A stretch of DNA of 64,000 nucleotides, taken from the NCBI RefSeq assembly GCF_023715485.1, contig NZ_JAMBOF010000002.1:372001-436000 (forward strand), read 5' to 3'. Numbering within the stretch: the first letter of the stretch is position 1; each line of letters starts with the position of its first letter. The translations under genes and the position numbers were made by a program. The stretch is from Mesobacillus subterraneus (GTDB lineage Bacteria; Bacillota; Bacilli; Bacillales; Cytobacillaceae). The notes beneath the pieces are model-generated. The model saw nothing but the letters and a program-made list of their open reading frames with translations, was not told where the DNA came from and did no database searches. Shown in pieces: positions 47,904 to 56,553 of the stretch.

Positions 47904-48689
47904 TTATATCTGTCCTACTCCCTGAAGCATCTCCATCCATGTATCGTAAGAATGAAGCTGCACATGCACTGGTGTCTCAGCATGATCCGTGTATTCTACT
48001 ACCCATATTCCCTTTGATGATGGTAAAAAGAACATGATATTCATAAGCAAAGGATCTTCCTCCAGAGACGGAAGATTAAACATCGATATGTTATTCAGAG
48101 ACCACTGCTTCGACTCCAAGGCAAGTTTGAATTGATTGAAAGCCACTCTTTCATCGGGAGTAAAATATGTATTTGCCTCTAATTTTTCAAGATTCTTTTT
48201 ATCACTTAGCATATCAAAATCCTGGTCAGTCATATGAAATGACAACCCATTTTCAAATTTGATATCTGTAAAAGAATAGTAATCTATAATATGTGCAGGA
48301 AGTTCATCGTTGGTTATATACGCAAATTCATGGATGATATCCCTGTCAATTAAATGGGACAGCCATGTTTCATTATCTATTTTATGAATCATCAGGATAT
48401 GCTGCTCTGGCGCATTCGAGCAGCGAATCATCCATTGTGATTCTACATAGGATTTGATGAAGGCTTCCATTTCAACACTGATTGGCGCCTCATTTTTCGC
48501 TTCCCTTTCATAATCCCATATCTGCTTCAGCATCAATTGGTGGATGGTTGCCTGCATGACCGATTCCCACTTGTCAGGACTCAGGGTTCCCATCGAAGAC
48601 TCCGCGATTCCTTTTCCTACACCCGGATAGCCGCTAAATGTTACTAATAATGCCAGTTCTTCCGTTGTGCATGCCAAAAGAGGCTTCAT
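47904..48689 (-). CDS. hypothetical protein, third gene of possible T7SS substrate unit
   Basis: A 261-residue soluble protein that I do not recognise. It begins MKPLLACTTEELALLVTF, has no signal peptide or membrane helix, is acidic, and mixes helices with a strand-rich C-terminal part (GIWVVEYTDHAETPVHVQLHS). The start at 48689 has AAAGGATG upstream; the frame to 48767 adds a hydrophobic stretch with no ribosome site. It lies downstream, on the same strand, of a small membrane protein and an N-terminally helical protein. In size and layout it could be an EspG-like chaperone or an immunity protein, but this is inference. Confidence 0.72.
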   Translation of the reverse strand: MKPLLACTTEELALLVTFSGYPGVGKGIAESSMGTLSPDKWESVMQATIHQLMLKQIWDYEREAKNEAPISVEMEAFIKSYVESQWMIRCSNAPEQHILMIHKIDNETWLSHLIDRDIIHEFAYITNDELPAHIIDYYSFTDIKFENGLSFHMTDQDFDMLSDKKNLEKLEANTYFTPDERVAFNQFKLALESKQWSLNNISMFNLPSLEEDPLLMNIMFFLPSSKGIWVVEYTDHAETPVHVQLHSYDTWMEMLQGVGQI

Positions 48690-48939
48690 TGGAACACATC
48701 CTTTTCTATATATTGAAACTTTAAGAACAAAGATAGTAAACTTAAAAACTAAGATACTCGCAATCATAAATCATAGATTTTCTAAAAACCAATGGATTTT
48801 GAAACATAAGAGTCATCCCCATCAAGGCGGAAAAACTGCGATTTTTCATGATTTGAACACGACCATGACGCTTTCGACCTCAAGAAATTCATACCATTCG
48901 TATCTTTGACTATGCTGACGACGTACATCCTTTCAAAAC

Positions 48940-49278
48940 TTACAATATCAATGAAAATAGAACCCATTTAATAAATTGATATACCAGGATACTTGTAATC
49001 CCCATCAGCAACAGGAAACCCAACATAATAAGTTTACGTAAGAACCAATTATATTTTATGAATCTTTTATAAAAGAAAGGCCCTATGCCAATGATTAGCC
49101 CCATGATTCCATTCACTGTTTTTTGATATTTTGTTTCAGTTTTTTCATATGTGCCCCATTCATAGTATTCAATCATCATATTCCCTAACAACAGGATTGT
49201 CAGGGCAAATGCGAACTGAGCTGAAAGCAGAAGTCCAATAACACCCAAAATGATATCGAATATTTCTTTGATCGCCAT
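48940..49278 (-). CDS. small membrane protein, possible immunity partner
   Basis: A 112-residue protein with three hydrophobic segments (about 8-33, 54-71 and 79-110) and a short polar loop EYYEWGTYEKTETKYQKTVNG between the first two. I recognise no family. It begins 34 bases after the stop codon of the larger 399-residue gene on the same strand and is probably cotranscribed with it. Small membrane proteins behind T7SS-type toxin genes often act as immunity proteins; that role is only suggested here. Confidence 0.7.
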   Translation of the reverse strand: MAIKEIFDIILGVIGLLLSAQFAFALTILLLGNMMIEYYEWGTYEKTETKYQKTVNGIMGLIIGIGPFFYKRFIKYNWFLRKLIMLGFLLLMGITSILVYQFIKWVLFSLIL

Positions 49279-49312
49279 CTCTTTTTAATTCCACCTTAGA
49301 TTGTTATTTAAC

Positions 49313-50512
49313 TTAATTAAACCAACTGTCAATAGACTTAAAGCCTTTGTCTGCGAGTTTTCCAATGTAACCGCCAGCATCCTTAAAGCTATCCCCATAC
49401 TTTACGCTTATGAGGCCTCCCGCTAAACCGCCAACGGCCCCGCCAATAACAGTACCTACAGGGCCACCGATACTGCCAATTATCGCACCTATTTTAGCGC
49501 CGCCACCTATCGCAGCAAAGTCTCCGGCAAATCCGCCGACAGCTCTTCCAAACTTTTCACCTTCACTCCTATTCGCATTTTTCGGATCGAACAGCTCCCA
49601 AGCTGCTGATCCAAAAGAGATTAACGTCCCAGCGACTGGAATTCCTTTACCTACTTTTGTAAAACCTTTCGCTTCTGCCAGATTTCTTGCTACGTCTTTC
49701 ACACCTAATTTTATCCTTTTGTGAAATTCTTCAGATAAAGTAGATGCCTTCATGTAAGTAGCATTTTTAGGAAAGCCTGCAGCATGTTTCAGGATTGCTG
49801 CCGGGCTAGTGTATGAGGTTACAAAATTATGAAGCTTTTTGGCAACCGGATTTACCGGATTGGATTTTGAGAAATCATATAAATATCGGGCAACATTGGA
49901 ACTATATTTCCCTTTGCTGGTCCAGGATGCATCGGCTGAAACAGTAAATTTGTAGCCACCTTTTAGCCGTTGCCATAATGAAGGTTTTCCGCCGATGTAG
50001 TTAATAGTAAGCTTGCGTCCAAGTGTAAAGGCAGTGGCTACCGAAGCTACTTGTGACCCAACAAGAGCTGTATCAAGCAATCCCATCTGTTGATTAGCAG
50101 ATGCAAAATATTTAAGGATTTCCTGATAAGAAGACGACTTTTTATCAACTTTGCTGCTTTTTTGAGATTGTGAATTCAAAGGATTATTGCATTGAGCAAA
50201 ACCAAAGTCTTTATTCCATGTTGCAATGAGTGATACTGCCTTTCTATTGACCGTATTTTCAGCTATTGTGTATTGGTCAACAGAGCGATTTACAAAAGAG
50301 TTCAGCTCCTTTATTTTTTGTTCTATTTTACCAAGAGAACTCCCTGCTCTAGAAAGACTTGTTCCAATTGATCTCCTGCTTAAAATCCTGCGATCCAGAA
50401 TCCCACTTACCTGCGAGACTCCACTCTGGATGTTCGCGATTTTTACAAACAGCTGCCTTGTCTCTGGGTTAATACTCTGTATAATTCTACCTTTAAATTT
50501 GATTGACTGCAT
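49313..50512 (-). CDS. LXG/WXG-like putative type VII secretion substrate with glycine-zipper C-terminus
   Basis: A 399-residue protein. The first 100 residues are helical with the pattern of WXG100/LXG-like modules (SGVSQVSGILDRRILSRRSI, KIEQKIKELNSFVNRSVDQY). A middle region (about 130-280) is mixed, and the C-terminal 100 residues form a glycine zipper (GAKIGAIIGSIGGPVGTVIG) that could insert in membranes. There is no Sec signal peptide. The ATG at 50512 has AGGAGGTG 10 bases upstream; a TTG at 50533 would overlap that site. A pore-forming or membrane-acting toxin is a reasonable guess; no catalytic motif is visible. Confidence 0.72.
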   Translation of the reverse strand: MQSIKFKGRIIQSINPETRQLFVKIANIQSGVSQVSGILDRRILSRRSIGTSLSRAGSSLGKIEQKIKELNSFVNRSVDQYTIAENTVNRKAVSLIATWNKDFGFAQCNNPLNSQSQKSSKVDKKSSSYQEILKYFASANQQMGLLDTALVGSQVASVATAFTLGRKLTINYIGGKPSLWQRLKGGYKFTVSADASWTSKGKYSSNVARYLYDFSKSNPVNPVAKKLHNFVTSYTSPAAILKHAAGFPKNATYMKASTLSEEFHKRIKLGVKDVARNLAEAKGFTKVGKGIPVAGTLISFGSAAWELFDPKNANRSEGEKFGRAVGGFAGDFAAIGGGAKIGAIIGSIGGPVGTVIGGAVGGLAGGLISVKYGDSFKDAGGYIGKLADKGFKSIDSWFN

Positions 50513-50928
50513 TCTATAGAGGCACCTCCTCAATATATAAATGGTCTCTTTACATTAGGAAAATTAGGTAATTATCATAATAATCTTATATAATCAACGG
50601 TCCAGTCAAATGAAATCCATTGTACTTTTTTTTATCTTTGACTACTTGAATAAAACGTCCCTCAAAGTTCTTATTACCACACTTGTGTTCTTAAAAAAGA
50701 AAATATCTTAATATAGTTAATTTGCAGCCAATTAAACTCGACACGATTTTTTGCACTTATTAATCCTACTATCCGTTATCTAGTTCTTTATTCCTAAGTT
50801 TTTCTAATAGAATGAAAACACTAAAAAAGTGGTTGAATTTTCTTTCTTCGTGAGTCTATCATATTAATGTAATTACATATGTTAACAATATTGATTTTCT
50901 ACTATACTTATGAGATAGGAAGTATGTT

Positions 50929-51525
50929 ATGGTATTTGACGGGATTGTTATTTCGTTTGTCATTGCCTTGTTCCGCAAAGGGAATTTGCAAGGTTTGTCC
51001 GATTTAAAACTGAAAGCAGGCTGGATTTTCCCGCTTCTTTTAGCAGTCCAATTAGTAGTCTATTCCTTCCAGAATGATTACAAGGTACTAGGACAGGCTA
51101 GCGCATCTATTTATATGGTTGTTTACATACTAGGCCTCGTGTTTTTATTCATTAACCGGAACCACCGTGGATTTTTAGTTATTTTCATAGGGGTATTCCT
51201 GAACTTTTTAGCGATGGCGATCAACGGAGGAAGAATGCCTGTTTCTGCTGAAGCAGCTGCAATTCTTGATCCAAGTTACATCGAGGCGCTAAAAGAAGGT
51301 TTATATGCAAAGCATTCACTTCTTGATTCTTCTACTAAACTAGGAATGCTCGCAGATATCATCCCATTAACAGATCCATACCCGCGAACTCAAGTCATCT
51401 CAATCGGCGATGTTGTCATGAATATCGGGATCTTCCTCTTTATTCAGTATTTGATGGTAGAAATACCTAAAAATAAAGAGGTTCAAGATATCAATATGTC
51501 AACTGAGGGAGGTGGATTGAGATGA
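50929..51525 (+). CDS. DUF5317-family membrane protein
   Basis: A 198-residue protein with about five hydrophobic segments and the family block ING GRMPVS followed by a polar loop (LAMAINGGRMPVSAEAA at about 100-116; DIIPLTDPYPRTQVISIGDV at about 143-162). AGGAAG lies 6 bases before the ATG. The function of the family is unknown. Its stop overlaps the start of a 37-residue protein (ATGA). The 395 bases upstream hold only AT-rich promoter sequence (a TATACT is at about 50903) and no gene. Confidence 0.85.
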   Translation: MVFDGIVISFVIALFRKGNLQGLSDLKLKAGWIFPLLLAVQLVVYSFQNDYKVLGQASASIYMVVYILGLVFLFINRNHRGFLVIFIGVFLNFLAMAINGGRMPVSAEAAAILDPSYIEALKEGLYAKHSLLDSSTKLGMLADIIPLTDPYPRTQVISIGDVVMNIGIFLFIQYLMVEIPKNKEVQDINMSTEGGGLR

Positions 51526-51635
51526 AAAAGGATCAAAAGCAAGGCATTAAAATTACTACTATCATTTATAACGCAGTTATCATTGGTTCAGCGATCATGG
51601 CGTTAACTTCAGGTTTTAAAATTATTGGAACCTAA
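51522..51635 (+). CDS. small single-span membrane protein, 37 residues
   Basis: MKKDQKQGIKITTIIYNAV opens a peptide with a basic N-terminus and one hydrophobic helix (about 11-33). It overlaps the DUF5317 gene by 4 bases with GGAGGTGG upstream, so it is translationally coupled. I do not recognise it; a subunit-like partner of the DUF5317 protein is likely. Confidence 0.75.
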   Translation: MKKDQKQGIKITTIIYNAVIIGSAIMALTSGFKIIGT

Positions 51636-51659
51636 TATACGAAGAAAAAATATCTAGCG

Positions 51660-51685
51660 GGAGGAGTTTTTATAAAAACTTCTCC
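51660..51685 (+). terminator. hairpin after the DUF5317 pair
   Basis: A 12-base stem (GGAGGAGTTTTT / AAAAACTTCTCC, one G-U pair) with a 2-base AT spacer and only a weak T-run after it. It may be a terminator or a 5' hairpin that controls the next gene, whose start is 28 bases on. Confidence 0.5.
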
Positions 51686-51712
51686 TTAATCTTGTGTATG
51701 AGAGTGATAAAA

Positions 51713-53542
51713 ATGCAATTTTTTAGAAACAGTACGAATATATATATCTTTGCGGTTTCAGTATTAGGGATAATGGCCTTCATATTGGAAGTAGAAAAAA
51801 CCTCCTATTCTCTAACTGAATGGGTCGCTATTTTAACTTTAACTGGTTCTGTATTATTGTTGAATCACTACCATATACAGCTTCCTCCAAAGGGTAATGC
51901 TCTCTCGATGGATTCTTCGGTCTTCCTTGCGAGTCTCTTCTTGTTTGGACTGGACCTTACCCTTACGGTGTTATTATTGCATAGTATAATTTTCAGTTTC
52001 ACCAAAAGAAAAAGTAAGTTATGGGAACATATCATTAACTTTTCCATCTATACTTTGATGATCACTTTCTCGTTCCATCTATTCATATACACTGGCGGCA
52101 CTGTCGGGAATGTTCACATTACAAATCTGATTCCTTATATTTCTTCATTAAGCATATACTTTATTATCAACATTTTATTAGTAGGCCTTTACTTCCTTTT
52201 AGCGGCTTCTGAAAGCCTGGTAAATGTTTTACGAGGTATTATCAAAGAAACACTTGCAACATATGTGAGCACCTTAATGCTATCACTTGTTCTCGTAATT
52301 TTAATGAGTTCTCAAAGAAACTTTGGACTTTTTTTATTTATAACCATTTCATTCTTGTTATCACAAGCTTTCAAGCAGCATTTTGAGCTATACAAGGAAA
52401 TGTCTGAGAAGGCGAACAAAGATTATCTAACCGGGTTGAATAACCACGGATATTTTAAAGAGTTATTTGAAAATGAAATGTCTGTCGCCAGAGAATCTGG
52501 ACTGCCTTTAAATGTTGCGCTTCTGGACCTTGACGATTTTAAAAAATATAACGATTTGTACGGCCACATCAGAGGAGACCAACTCCTCAAAGAATTCGGC
52601 TCCATTCTTTTAAAAGAATCAGCAGCTAAAAATTATACAGTAGCTCGCTACGGCGGTGAAGAGTTTGCGATTCTCATGCCAAATACTGTGTCGGACGATG
52701 CATTCCTGTTTTTGAATAATATGCGTAAAAAGATAAACGACACATATTTTAATGGTGTCGAAGCCCTTCCCTATGGCTGTTTATCTTTTTCAGCTGGATT
52801 GGCTCAGTGGGAAAAAGAAACCTATAGCATTTCCGAATTGCTGAACAAAGCAGATGAAGCAATGTATTTCGCAAAGGCTCAAGGTAAAAACCTTGTGCAG
52901 ACTTATCAGACTCAGTTAAAAAGTCTTGATGACTCGCAATCATTTGAAAAGCAGCTTGAAGAAGCTGAGCAACAGCTGAAAATCTTCCTGTCCAAAGACG
53001 TTTATACTTACCGGCATAGTAAAAGGGTCTTCCAATATGCTGTCGATTTTGCGAGAAAGCTTAATCTTTCTGATCACGAGCGGAGACTTTTCACATTAGG
53101 GGCACTGGTGCATGATATCGGCAAACTAGAAATTCCGCGCGATGTTATCAACAAAAAAGGCAAACTAGAACCTCACGAATGGGAAATGGTAAAAAAGCAT
53201 GTTACTTGGGGTAAAGAAATCATTTCTACCAACAAGGAGCTTGAAGAACTAATTCCGTTAGTCGAACTGCACCATGAACGTTATGATGGGAAAGGTTATC
53301 CTTATGGCCTTCAAGGAGAAAACATCCCTAAGCTTGCTCGCCTATTGTGCATTGTCGACTCCTTCGATGCAATGACGACCGAGCGCCCTTACCAGAAAAC
53401 AAAATCTTTTGAGGAAGCAATCCAGGAGCTTCGTGTCTGTGCAGGCAACCAATTTGACGCGCAGTATGTAGAACCATTTATTGAGATGATTGAAGAGCGT
53501 TACTTTCTAAAGGAAGAAAAAGAGCTTGCTATGCAGCATTAA
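51713..53542 (+). CDS. membrane GGDEF and HD-GYP domain protein (cyclic-di-GMP turnover)
   Basis: A 609-residue protein with a six- to seven-helix membrane sensor (about 1-220), a GGDEF domain with intact GGEEF (about 314-318) and an HD-GYP domain (about 425-600) with VHDIGK and HHERYDGKGYP. No RxxD inhibitory site stands before GGEEF, so product inhibition of the cyclase may be lost. It could both make and break cyclic-di-GMP, or one domain may only regulate. The ATG at 51713 has a GAGAGTGA-type ribosome site; upstream in-frame starts (51692 TTG, 51698 ATG) are possible. Confidence 0.9.
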   Translation: MQFFRNSTNIYIFAVSVLGIMAFILEVEKTSYSLTEWVAILTLTGSVLLLNHYHIQLPPKGNALSMDSSVFLASLFLFGLDLTLTVLLLHSIIFSFTKRKSKLWEHIINFSIYTLMITFSFHLFIYTGGTVGNVHITNLIPYISSLSIYFIINILLVGLYFLLAASESLVNVLRGIIKETLATYVSTLMLSLVLVILMSSQRNFGLFLFITISFLLSQAFKQHFELYKEMSEKANKDYLTGLNNHGYFKELFENEMSVARESGLPLNVALLDLDDFKKYNDLYGHIRGDQLLKEFGSILLKESAAKNYTVARYGGEEFAILMPNTVSDDAFLFLNNMRKKINDTYFNGVEALPYGCLSFSAGLAQWEKETYSISELLNKADEAMYFAKAQGKNLVQTYQTQLKSLDDSQSFEKQLEEAEQQLKIFLSKDVYTYRHSKRVFQYAVDFARKLNLSDHERRLFTLGALVHDIGKLEIPRDVINKKGKLEPHEWEMVKKHVTWGKEIISTNKELEELIPLVELHHERYDGKGYPYGLQGENIPKLARLLCIVDSFDAMTTERPYQKTKSFEEAIQELRVCAGNQFDAQYVEPFIEMIEERYFLKEEKELAMQH

Positions 53543-53614
53543 AAAAGGACATCCATTCAAATTAATCCGCTTTGGGAGTACCCGTATGGGAAATGCAAAT
53601 TTAAAAACAAGTAT

Positions 53615-53653
53615 AAAAGCAGTGGATTTCACAACTGAAATCGCACTGCTTTT
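53615..53653 (+). terminator. terminator of the GGDEF/HD-GYP gene
   Basis: AAAAGCAGTG-GATTTCA pairs with TGAAATC-CACTGCTTTT around a CAAC loop with one bulge, followed by AGTATTTT. Confidence 0.87.
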
Positions 53654-53737
53654 AGTATTTTAGGAGCTATTAATATGGTGAAATTAGTTGTTTAATCTAG
53701 ATTATCTCGAGATGTTAATTATGGAGGAATTATTAAC

Positions 53738-54106
53738 TTGTATAAATTATATAGTATCCTGGCAATCAGTATTATTGCCCTTAGCGGAATATACATTTGG
53801 GTTGATAAAAAGAACGAATTTACAACAGAGAAGTGGATAAATGAACCGTTGAAACGAGGAGAAATAGTTGATGATTTATTAACATCCTATAAGATGGTTG
53901 GAATGACAAAGAAGGAAGTAATAAATTTGCTGGGATCCAGTGGTGAACCAATAGATATGGAACGCCCAATAGGAGAAAGGGAAATCAATGGTCTGAATTT
54001 TAATTTAGGACCAGAGCCAGGTTTTATGAGTATAGATGATGCGTGGCTGATTATCTACTTTGATGAAGATAATCGTGTAAGCCGTTACAAACTGACTACT
54101 GATTAA
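53738..54106 (+). CDS. hypothetical secreted/anchored protein, SmpA/BamE-like fold
   Basis: A 122-residue protein with an N-terminal hydrophobic helix (about 4-22) and a small domain. MTKKEVINLLGSSGEP followed by DDAWLIIYFDEDNRVSRYKL resembles the helix-glycine-strand pattern of SmpA/OmlA-type proteins. No lipobox Cys is seen, so it is probably tethered by its helix. The start is TTG with GGAGG upstream. Function unknown. Confidence 0.75.
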   Translation: MYKLYSILAISIIALSGIYIWVDKKNEFTTEKWINEPLKRGEIVDDLLTSYKMVGMTKKEVINLLGSSGEPIDMERPIGEREINGLNFNLGPEPGFMSIDDAWLIIYFDEDNRVSRYKLTTD

Positions 54107-54270
54107 ATTCCCCCAAAGGGGTGTTTTGATTATATTTTTGAAGAAACCTTTATTGAACAAATGGGACAGTTTTTCTGATTGTGAAGCAATGTACTTAAAA
54201 CAAACAGGTTCTTAACTTAAATAAGAAATTTTGAAATGATAGTCAGCTATCGTTTTTTAAGTTATTGAAT

Positions 54271-54345
54271 TAGCACCCCCATCCGCACAGCAAATAGCAG
54301 AAGCATAATATTTTGTTGCCCTTGCTAATTGGGGTGCTATTTATT
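54271..54345 (+). terminator. long hairpin in the gap after the BamE-like gene
   Basis: TAGCACCCC (54271-54279) pairs with GGGGTGCTA (54331-54339) around a 51-base loop, then TTTATTATT. It could be a distal terminator or part of a small RNA. A weaker GATAG/CTATC hairpin with TTTTTT lies at 54238-54258, and CCCC/GGGG at 54112-54119. No gene is seen in 54107-54518. Confidence 0.4.
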
Positions 54346-54391
54346 ATTCATTTCAAGTATATGCATCTCTACAAATCCCTTCATACCAATA

Positions 54392-54430
54392 AAAAAGCAG
54401 AGCGAATTCATATGAATTACTCTGCTTTTT
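54392..54430 (-). terminator. terminator of galE
   Basis: An 11-base stem (AAAAAGCAGAG / CTCTGCTTTTT) with an inner AATTCATATGAATT palindrome, T-rich on both strands. It lies about 90 bases beyond the galE stop codon. Confidence 0.85.
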
Positions 54431-54518
54431 AATACGCTTTTATATGTGTTTTTATAGCTGCGGGTACTCCAAAGGAGAACCACTTACACTTTTTTGTTTT
54501 AGTATATAACAGCCCGAA

Positions 54519-55487
54519 TTATTTTACGCTTTGGTGCCACTTCCATGCACTGCTAATGATTTCTTCCAGTTTTCGTTCTGCTTTCCAGCCTAAAGCCTGG
54601 CGGATTTTTTCCGCAGAAGCGACCAATCTAGCAGGATCACCTGCGCGGCGTTCGGCAATCACCACATTTGCTTTTTTGCCAGTAACTTTTTCGCATGTAT
54701 CGATAACTTCTTTCACAGAGTAGCCCTGTCCGTTGCCAAGATTGTATATGGCCGTTTTATTCTGTTCATTCAGTAACGAATCTAGAGCGGCAATATGAGC
54801 GTTAGCAAGGTCTTTCACATGAATATAATCGCGAATGCATGTTCCATCTGGCGTGTCATAATCATCGCCGAAAACAGAGATTTGTTCACGTTGACCCAAC
54901 AGATGCTGCAGGATGATTGGGATCAAGTGCGTTTCAGGATCGTGCATTTCTCCGATTTTACCTGATTCACTTGCTCCAGCAGCGTTAAAATATCGCAATA
55001 CAACATAACGCAGATCATATGCAACAGCAAAGTCCGCCAGGATATTCTCTACCATAAGCTTTGACTGGCCATATGGATTGATTGGCTGCGTCCTGCTGTC
55101 TTCACCAATGATCTCCACTTCCGGGATTCCGTAAGTAGCCGCCGTCGAAGAGAAAATAAAATTCTTCACGTTATATTTCAACATCACTCTTAACAACTTT
55201 AGCGTGGAAGCTACGTTATTCTCATAGTACTTTAAAGGATCGACAACAGATTCCCCCACAAGACTATTCGCCGCAAAATGCATTACCGCTTTGATTGGGT
55301 ATTTGCTAAAAACAGCCTCAAGATCACTCTCATTGCCAAGATCCCCCTTGAAAAACACTGCACTGGGATCAACTGCATCCTCGTGGCCGGTTGATAGATT
55401 ATCCAATACTACTACTTCATTCCTTTTTATTAATTTCTCTACAAGATGACTGCCGATATAACCTGCACCGCCAACTACTAGGATCAT
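54519..55487 (-). CDS. galE: UDP-glucose 4-epimerase
   Basis: A 322-residue extended SDR enzyme that interconverts UDP-glucose and UDP-galactose. It has VVGGAGYIGSHLVEKL, FSSTAATYG, NPYGQSK with the catalytic Tyr/Lys, and YFNAAGA. I use the ATG at 55487 with AAGGAGG 5 bases upstream; the frame to 55505 overlaps that site. It is a single-gene unit, about 27 kb from the polysaccharide operon whose UDP-glucose supply (galU) it would complement. Confidence 0.95.
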   Translation of the reverse strand: MILVVGGAGYIGSHLVEKLIKRNEVVVLDNLSTGHEDAVDPSAVFFKGDLGNESDLEAVFSKYPIKAVMHFAANSLVGESVVDPLKYYENNVASTLKLLRVMLKYNVKNFIFSSTAATYGIPEVEIIGEDSRTQPINPYGQSKLMVENILADFAVAYDLRYVVLRYFNAAGASESGKIGEMHDPETHLIPIILQHLLGQREQISVFGDDYDTPDGTCIRDYIHVKDLANAHIAALDSLLNEQNKTAIYNLGNGQGYSVKEVIDTCEKVTGKKANVVIAERRAGDPARLVASAEKIRQALGWKAERKLEEIISSAWKWHQSVK

Positions 55488-55550
55488 ATTATCCTCCTTA
55501 AACAATATACTTTTATTCTCAATATATTTTTGAGTTCACAAAAATGACCA

Positions 55551-55589
55551 AAAAAATAAGGCTGAAACCCAAAATGGGTAGTCAGCCTT
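55551..55589 (-). terminator. terminator-like hairpin upstream of galE
   Basis: AAGGCTGA-ACCC pairs with GGGT-TCAGCCTT; on the minus strand TATTTTTTTGG follows. It stands about 70 bases before the galE start, where no minus-strand gene ends. It may be a galE leader attenuator or the end of an unseen transcript. Nothing else but promoter sequence is seen in 55590-55792. Confidence 0.65.
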
Positions 55590-55730
55590 TCAGAATTTTA
55601 AGTATTCCCTTACAAAGCAGATAATGATTTTGTAATTCGAATAGGAATTTCTACTTAATATTGCAACAAGATACAAATTAATCAATAATTATTGTCGTAA
55701 TCTGTAATATAAATGTAATTTTCCCGTTAT

Positions 55731-55758
55731 TTGTTTGTAACCCCTTTCAATATATACT
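55731..55758 (+). promoter_or_regulatory. promoter of the NlpC/P60 gene
   Basis: TTGTTT (55731-55736), 16-base spacer and TATACT (55753-55758) form a SigA-like promoter 35 bases before the TTG start of the endopeptidase gene. Confidence 0.5.
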
Positions 55759-55792
55759 ATGTTTACAATCTATCAATTGGGGGTAAACATCC

Positions 55793-56467
55793 TTGTTAAA
55801 GAAAATCTTAGCTGTTTTAATGCTCTTCTCTTTGGTAGCTACTGTCGCACCGTCTGTGGACCAAGCTTCTGCCGCGGGTACTTCCTATTTAGTTAAAATT
55901 AATTCTGGAACTTTGAATGTACGTAAAACTCCTTCAACATCTGCCGGGGTTGTTACGAAACTATCAAAAGGACAGGAAATCACTGTTAGTTCCCAATCAA
56001 AAGGCTGGGCAAAGATTACAGCTAAAGGAAAACAAGGTTATGTAAGCTCAAAATTTATTGCTCCGAAAACTAATGCAGCCAAGAAACAACTGGCTGTGAG
56101 CAATGCTAATTACAAAGCTAAAGCTATTTCAGTTGCTAAAAGCAATTTAGGAGTTAAATATCTTTGGGCCGGTTATACACCTAAAGGATTTGACTGTTCT
56201 GGTTTAGTTAACTATTCATACGGAAAGTCCGGAATTTCTCTGCCTCGTACAGCAGCTGAAATGTATACAAAGGGAACAAAGGTTACATCCTATCAGCCTG
56301 GAGATTTACTATTTTATGCAACTAGTGGCGGTAAAAAGGTTACACACGTTGCCATTTATATTGGAAATGGACAAATGATCCACTCCGCAACTTCAAAGGG
56401 TGTTTCAATCGCTAGTTTGAATAACTCCTATTGGAAGAACAGATTCATAGGAGCTAAAAGAATATAA
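55793..56467 (+). CDS. secreted SH3b-NlpC/P60 peptidoglycan endopeptidase
   Basis: A 224-residue exported protein: signal peptide (about 1-28, ..DQASAAG), one bacterial SH3 domain (about 31-92; GTLNVRKTPSTSAGVVTKL) and an NlpC/P60 domain (about 105-224). The catalytic Cys is in FDCSGLVNYSYG and the His in THVAIYIGNG. It should cut D-Glu-meso-DAP bonds in wall peptides, as LytF/CwlS-type enzymes do, with the SH3b domain for wall binding. The TTG start has a GGGGG-type ribosome site. Confidence 0.94.
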   Translation: MLKKILAVLMLFSLVATVAPSVDQASAAGTSYLVKINSGTLNVRKTPSTSAGVVTKLSKGQEITVSSQSKGWAKITAKGKQGYVSSKFIAPKTNAAKKQLAVSNANYKAKAISVAKSNLGVKYLWAGYTPKGFDCSGLVNYSYGKSGISLPRTAAEMYTKGTKVTSYQPGDLLFYATSGGKKVTHVAIYIGNGQMIHSATSKGVSIASLNNSYWKNRFIGAKRI

Positions 56468-56478
56468 TAGAGTTTATG

Positions 56479-56503
56479 AAGTGGCTGTGTGCCACTTTTT
56501 TTA
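56479..56503 (+). terminator. terminator of the NlpC/P60 gene
   Basis: A 7-base stem (AAGTGGC / GCCACTT) with a TGTGT loop and a run of T's. Confidence 0.9.
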
Positions 56504-56506
56504 TAT

Positions 56507-56536
56507 CCAAAAAAGCTCCTGCTTTTGAGCAGGAGC
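56507..56536 (-). terminator. terminator of comK
   Basis: An 8-base GC-rich stem (GCTCCTGC / GCAGGAGC) with a 6-base loop; TTTTTTGG follows on the minus strand. It lies 17 bases after the comK stop codon. Confidence 0.9.
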
Positions 56537-56553
56537 CTCTTCGTTTTTAAATA

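Noticed and set aside
48782-48967. 61-codon minus-strand frame between the small membrane protein and the 261-residue gene
   Set aside because: It overlaps the end of the membrane-protein gene, has no ribosome site and unlikely composition. The space is more likely untranslated.
54170-54215. 26-codon plus-strand frame beginning LKKPLLNKWDSF after the BamE-like gene
   Set aside because: No ribosome site or acceptable start context, and no conservation can be judged.
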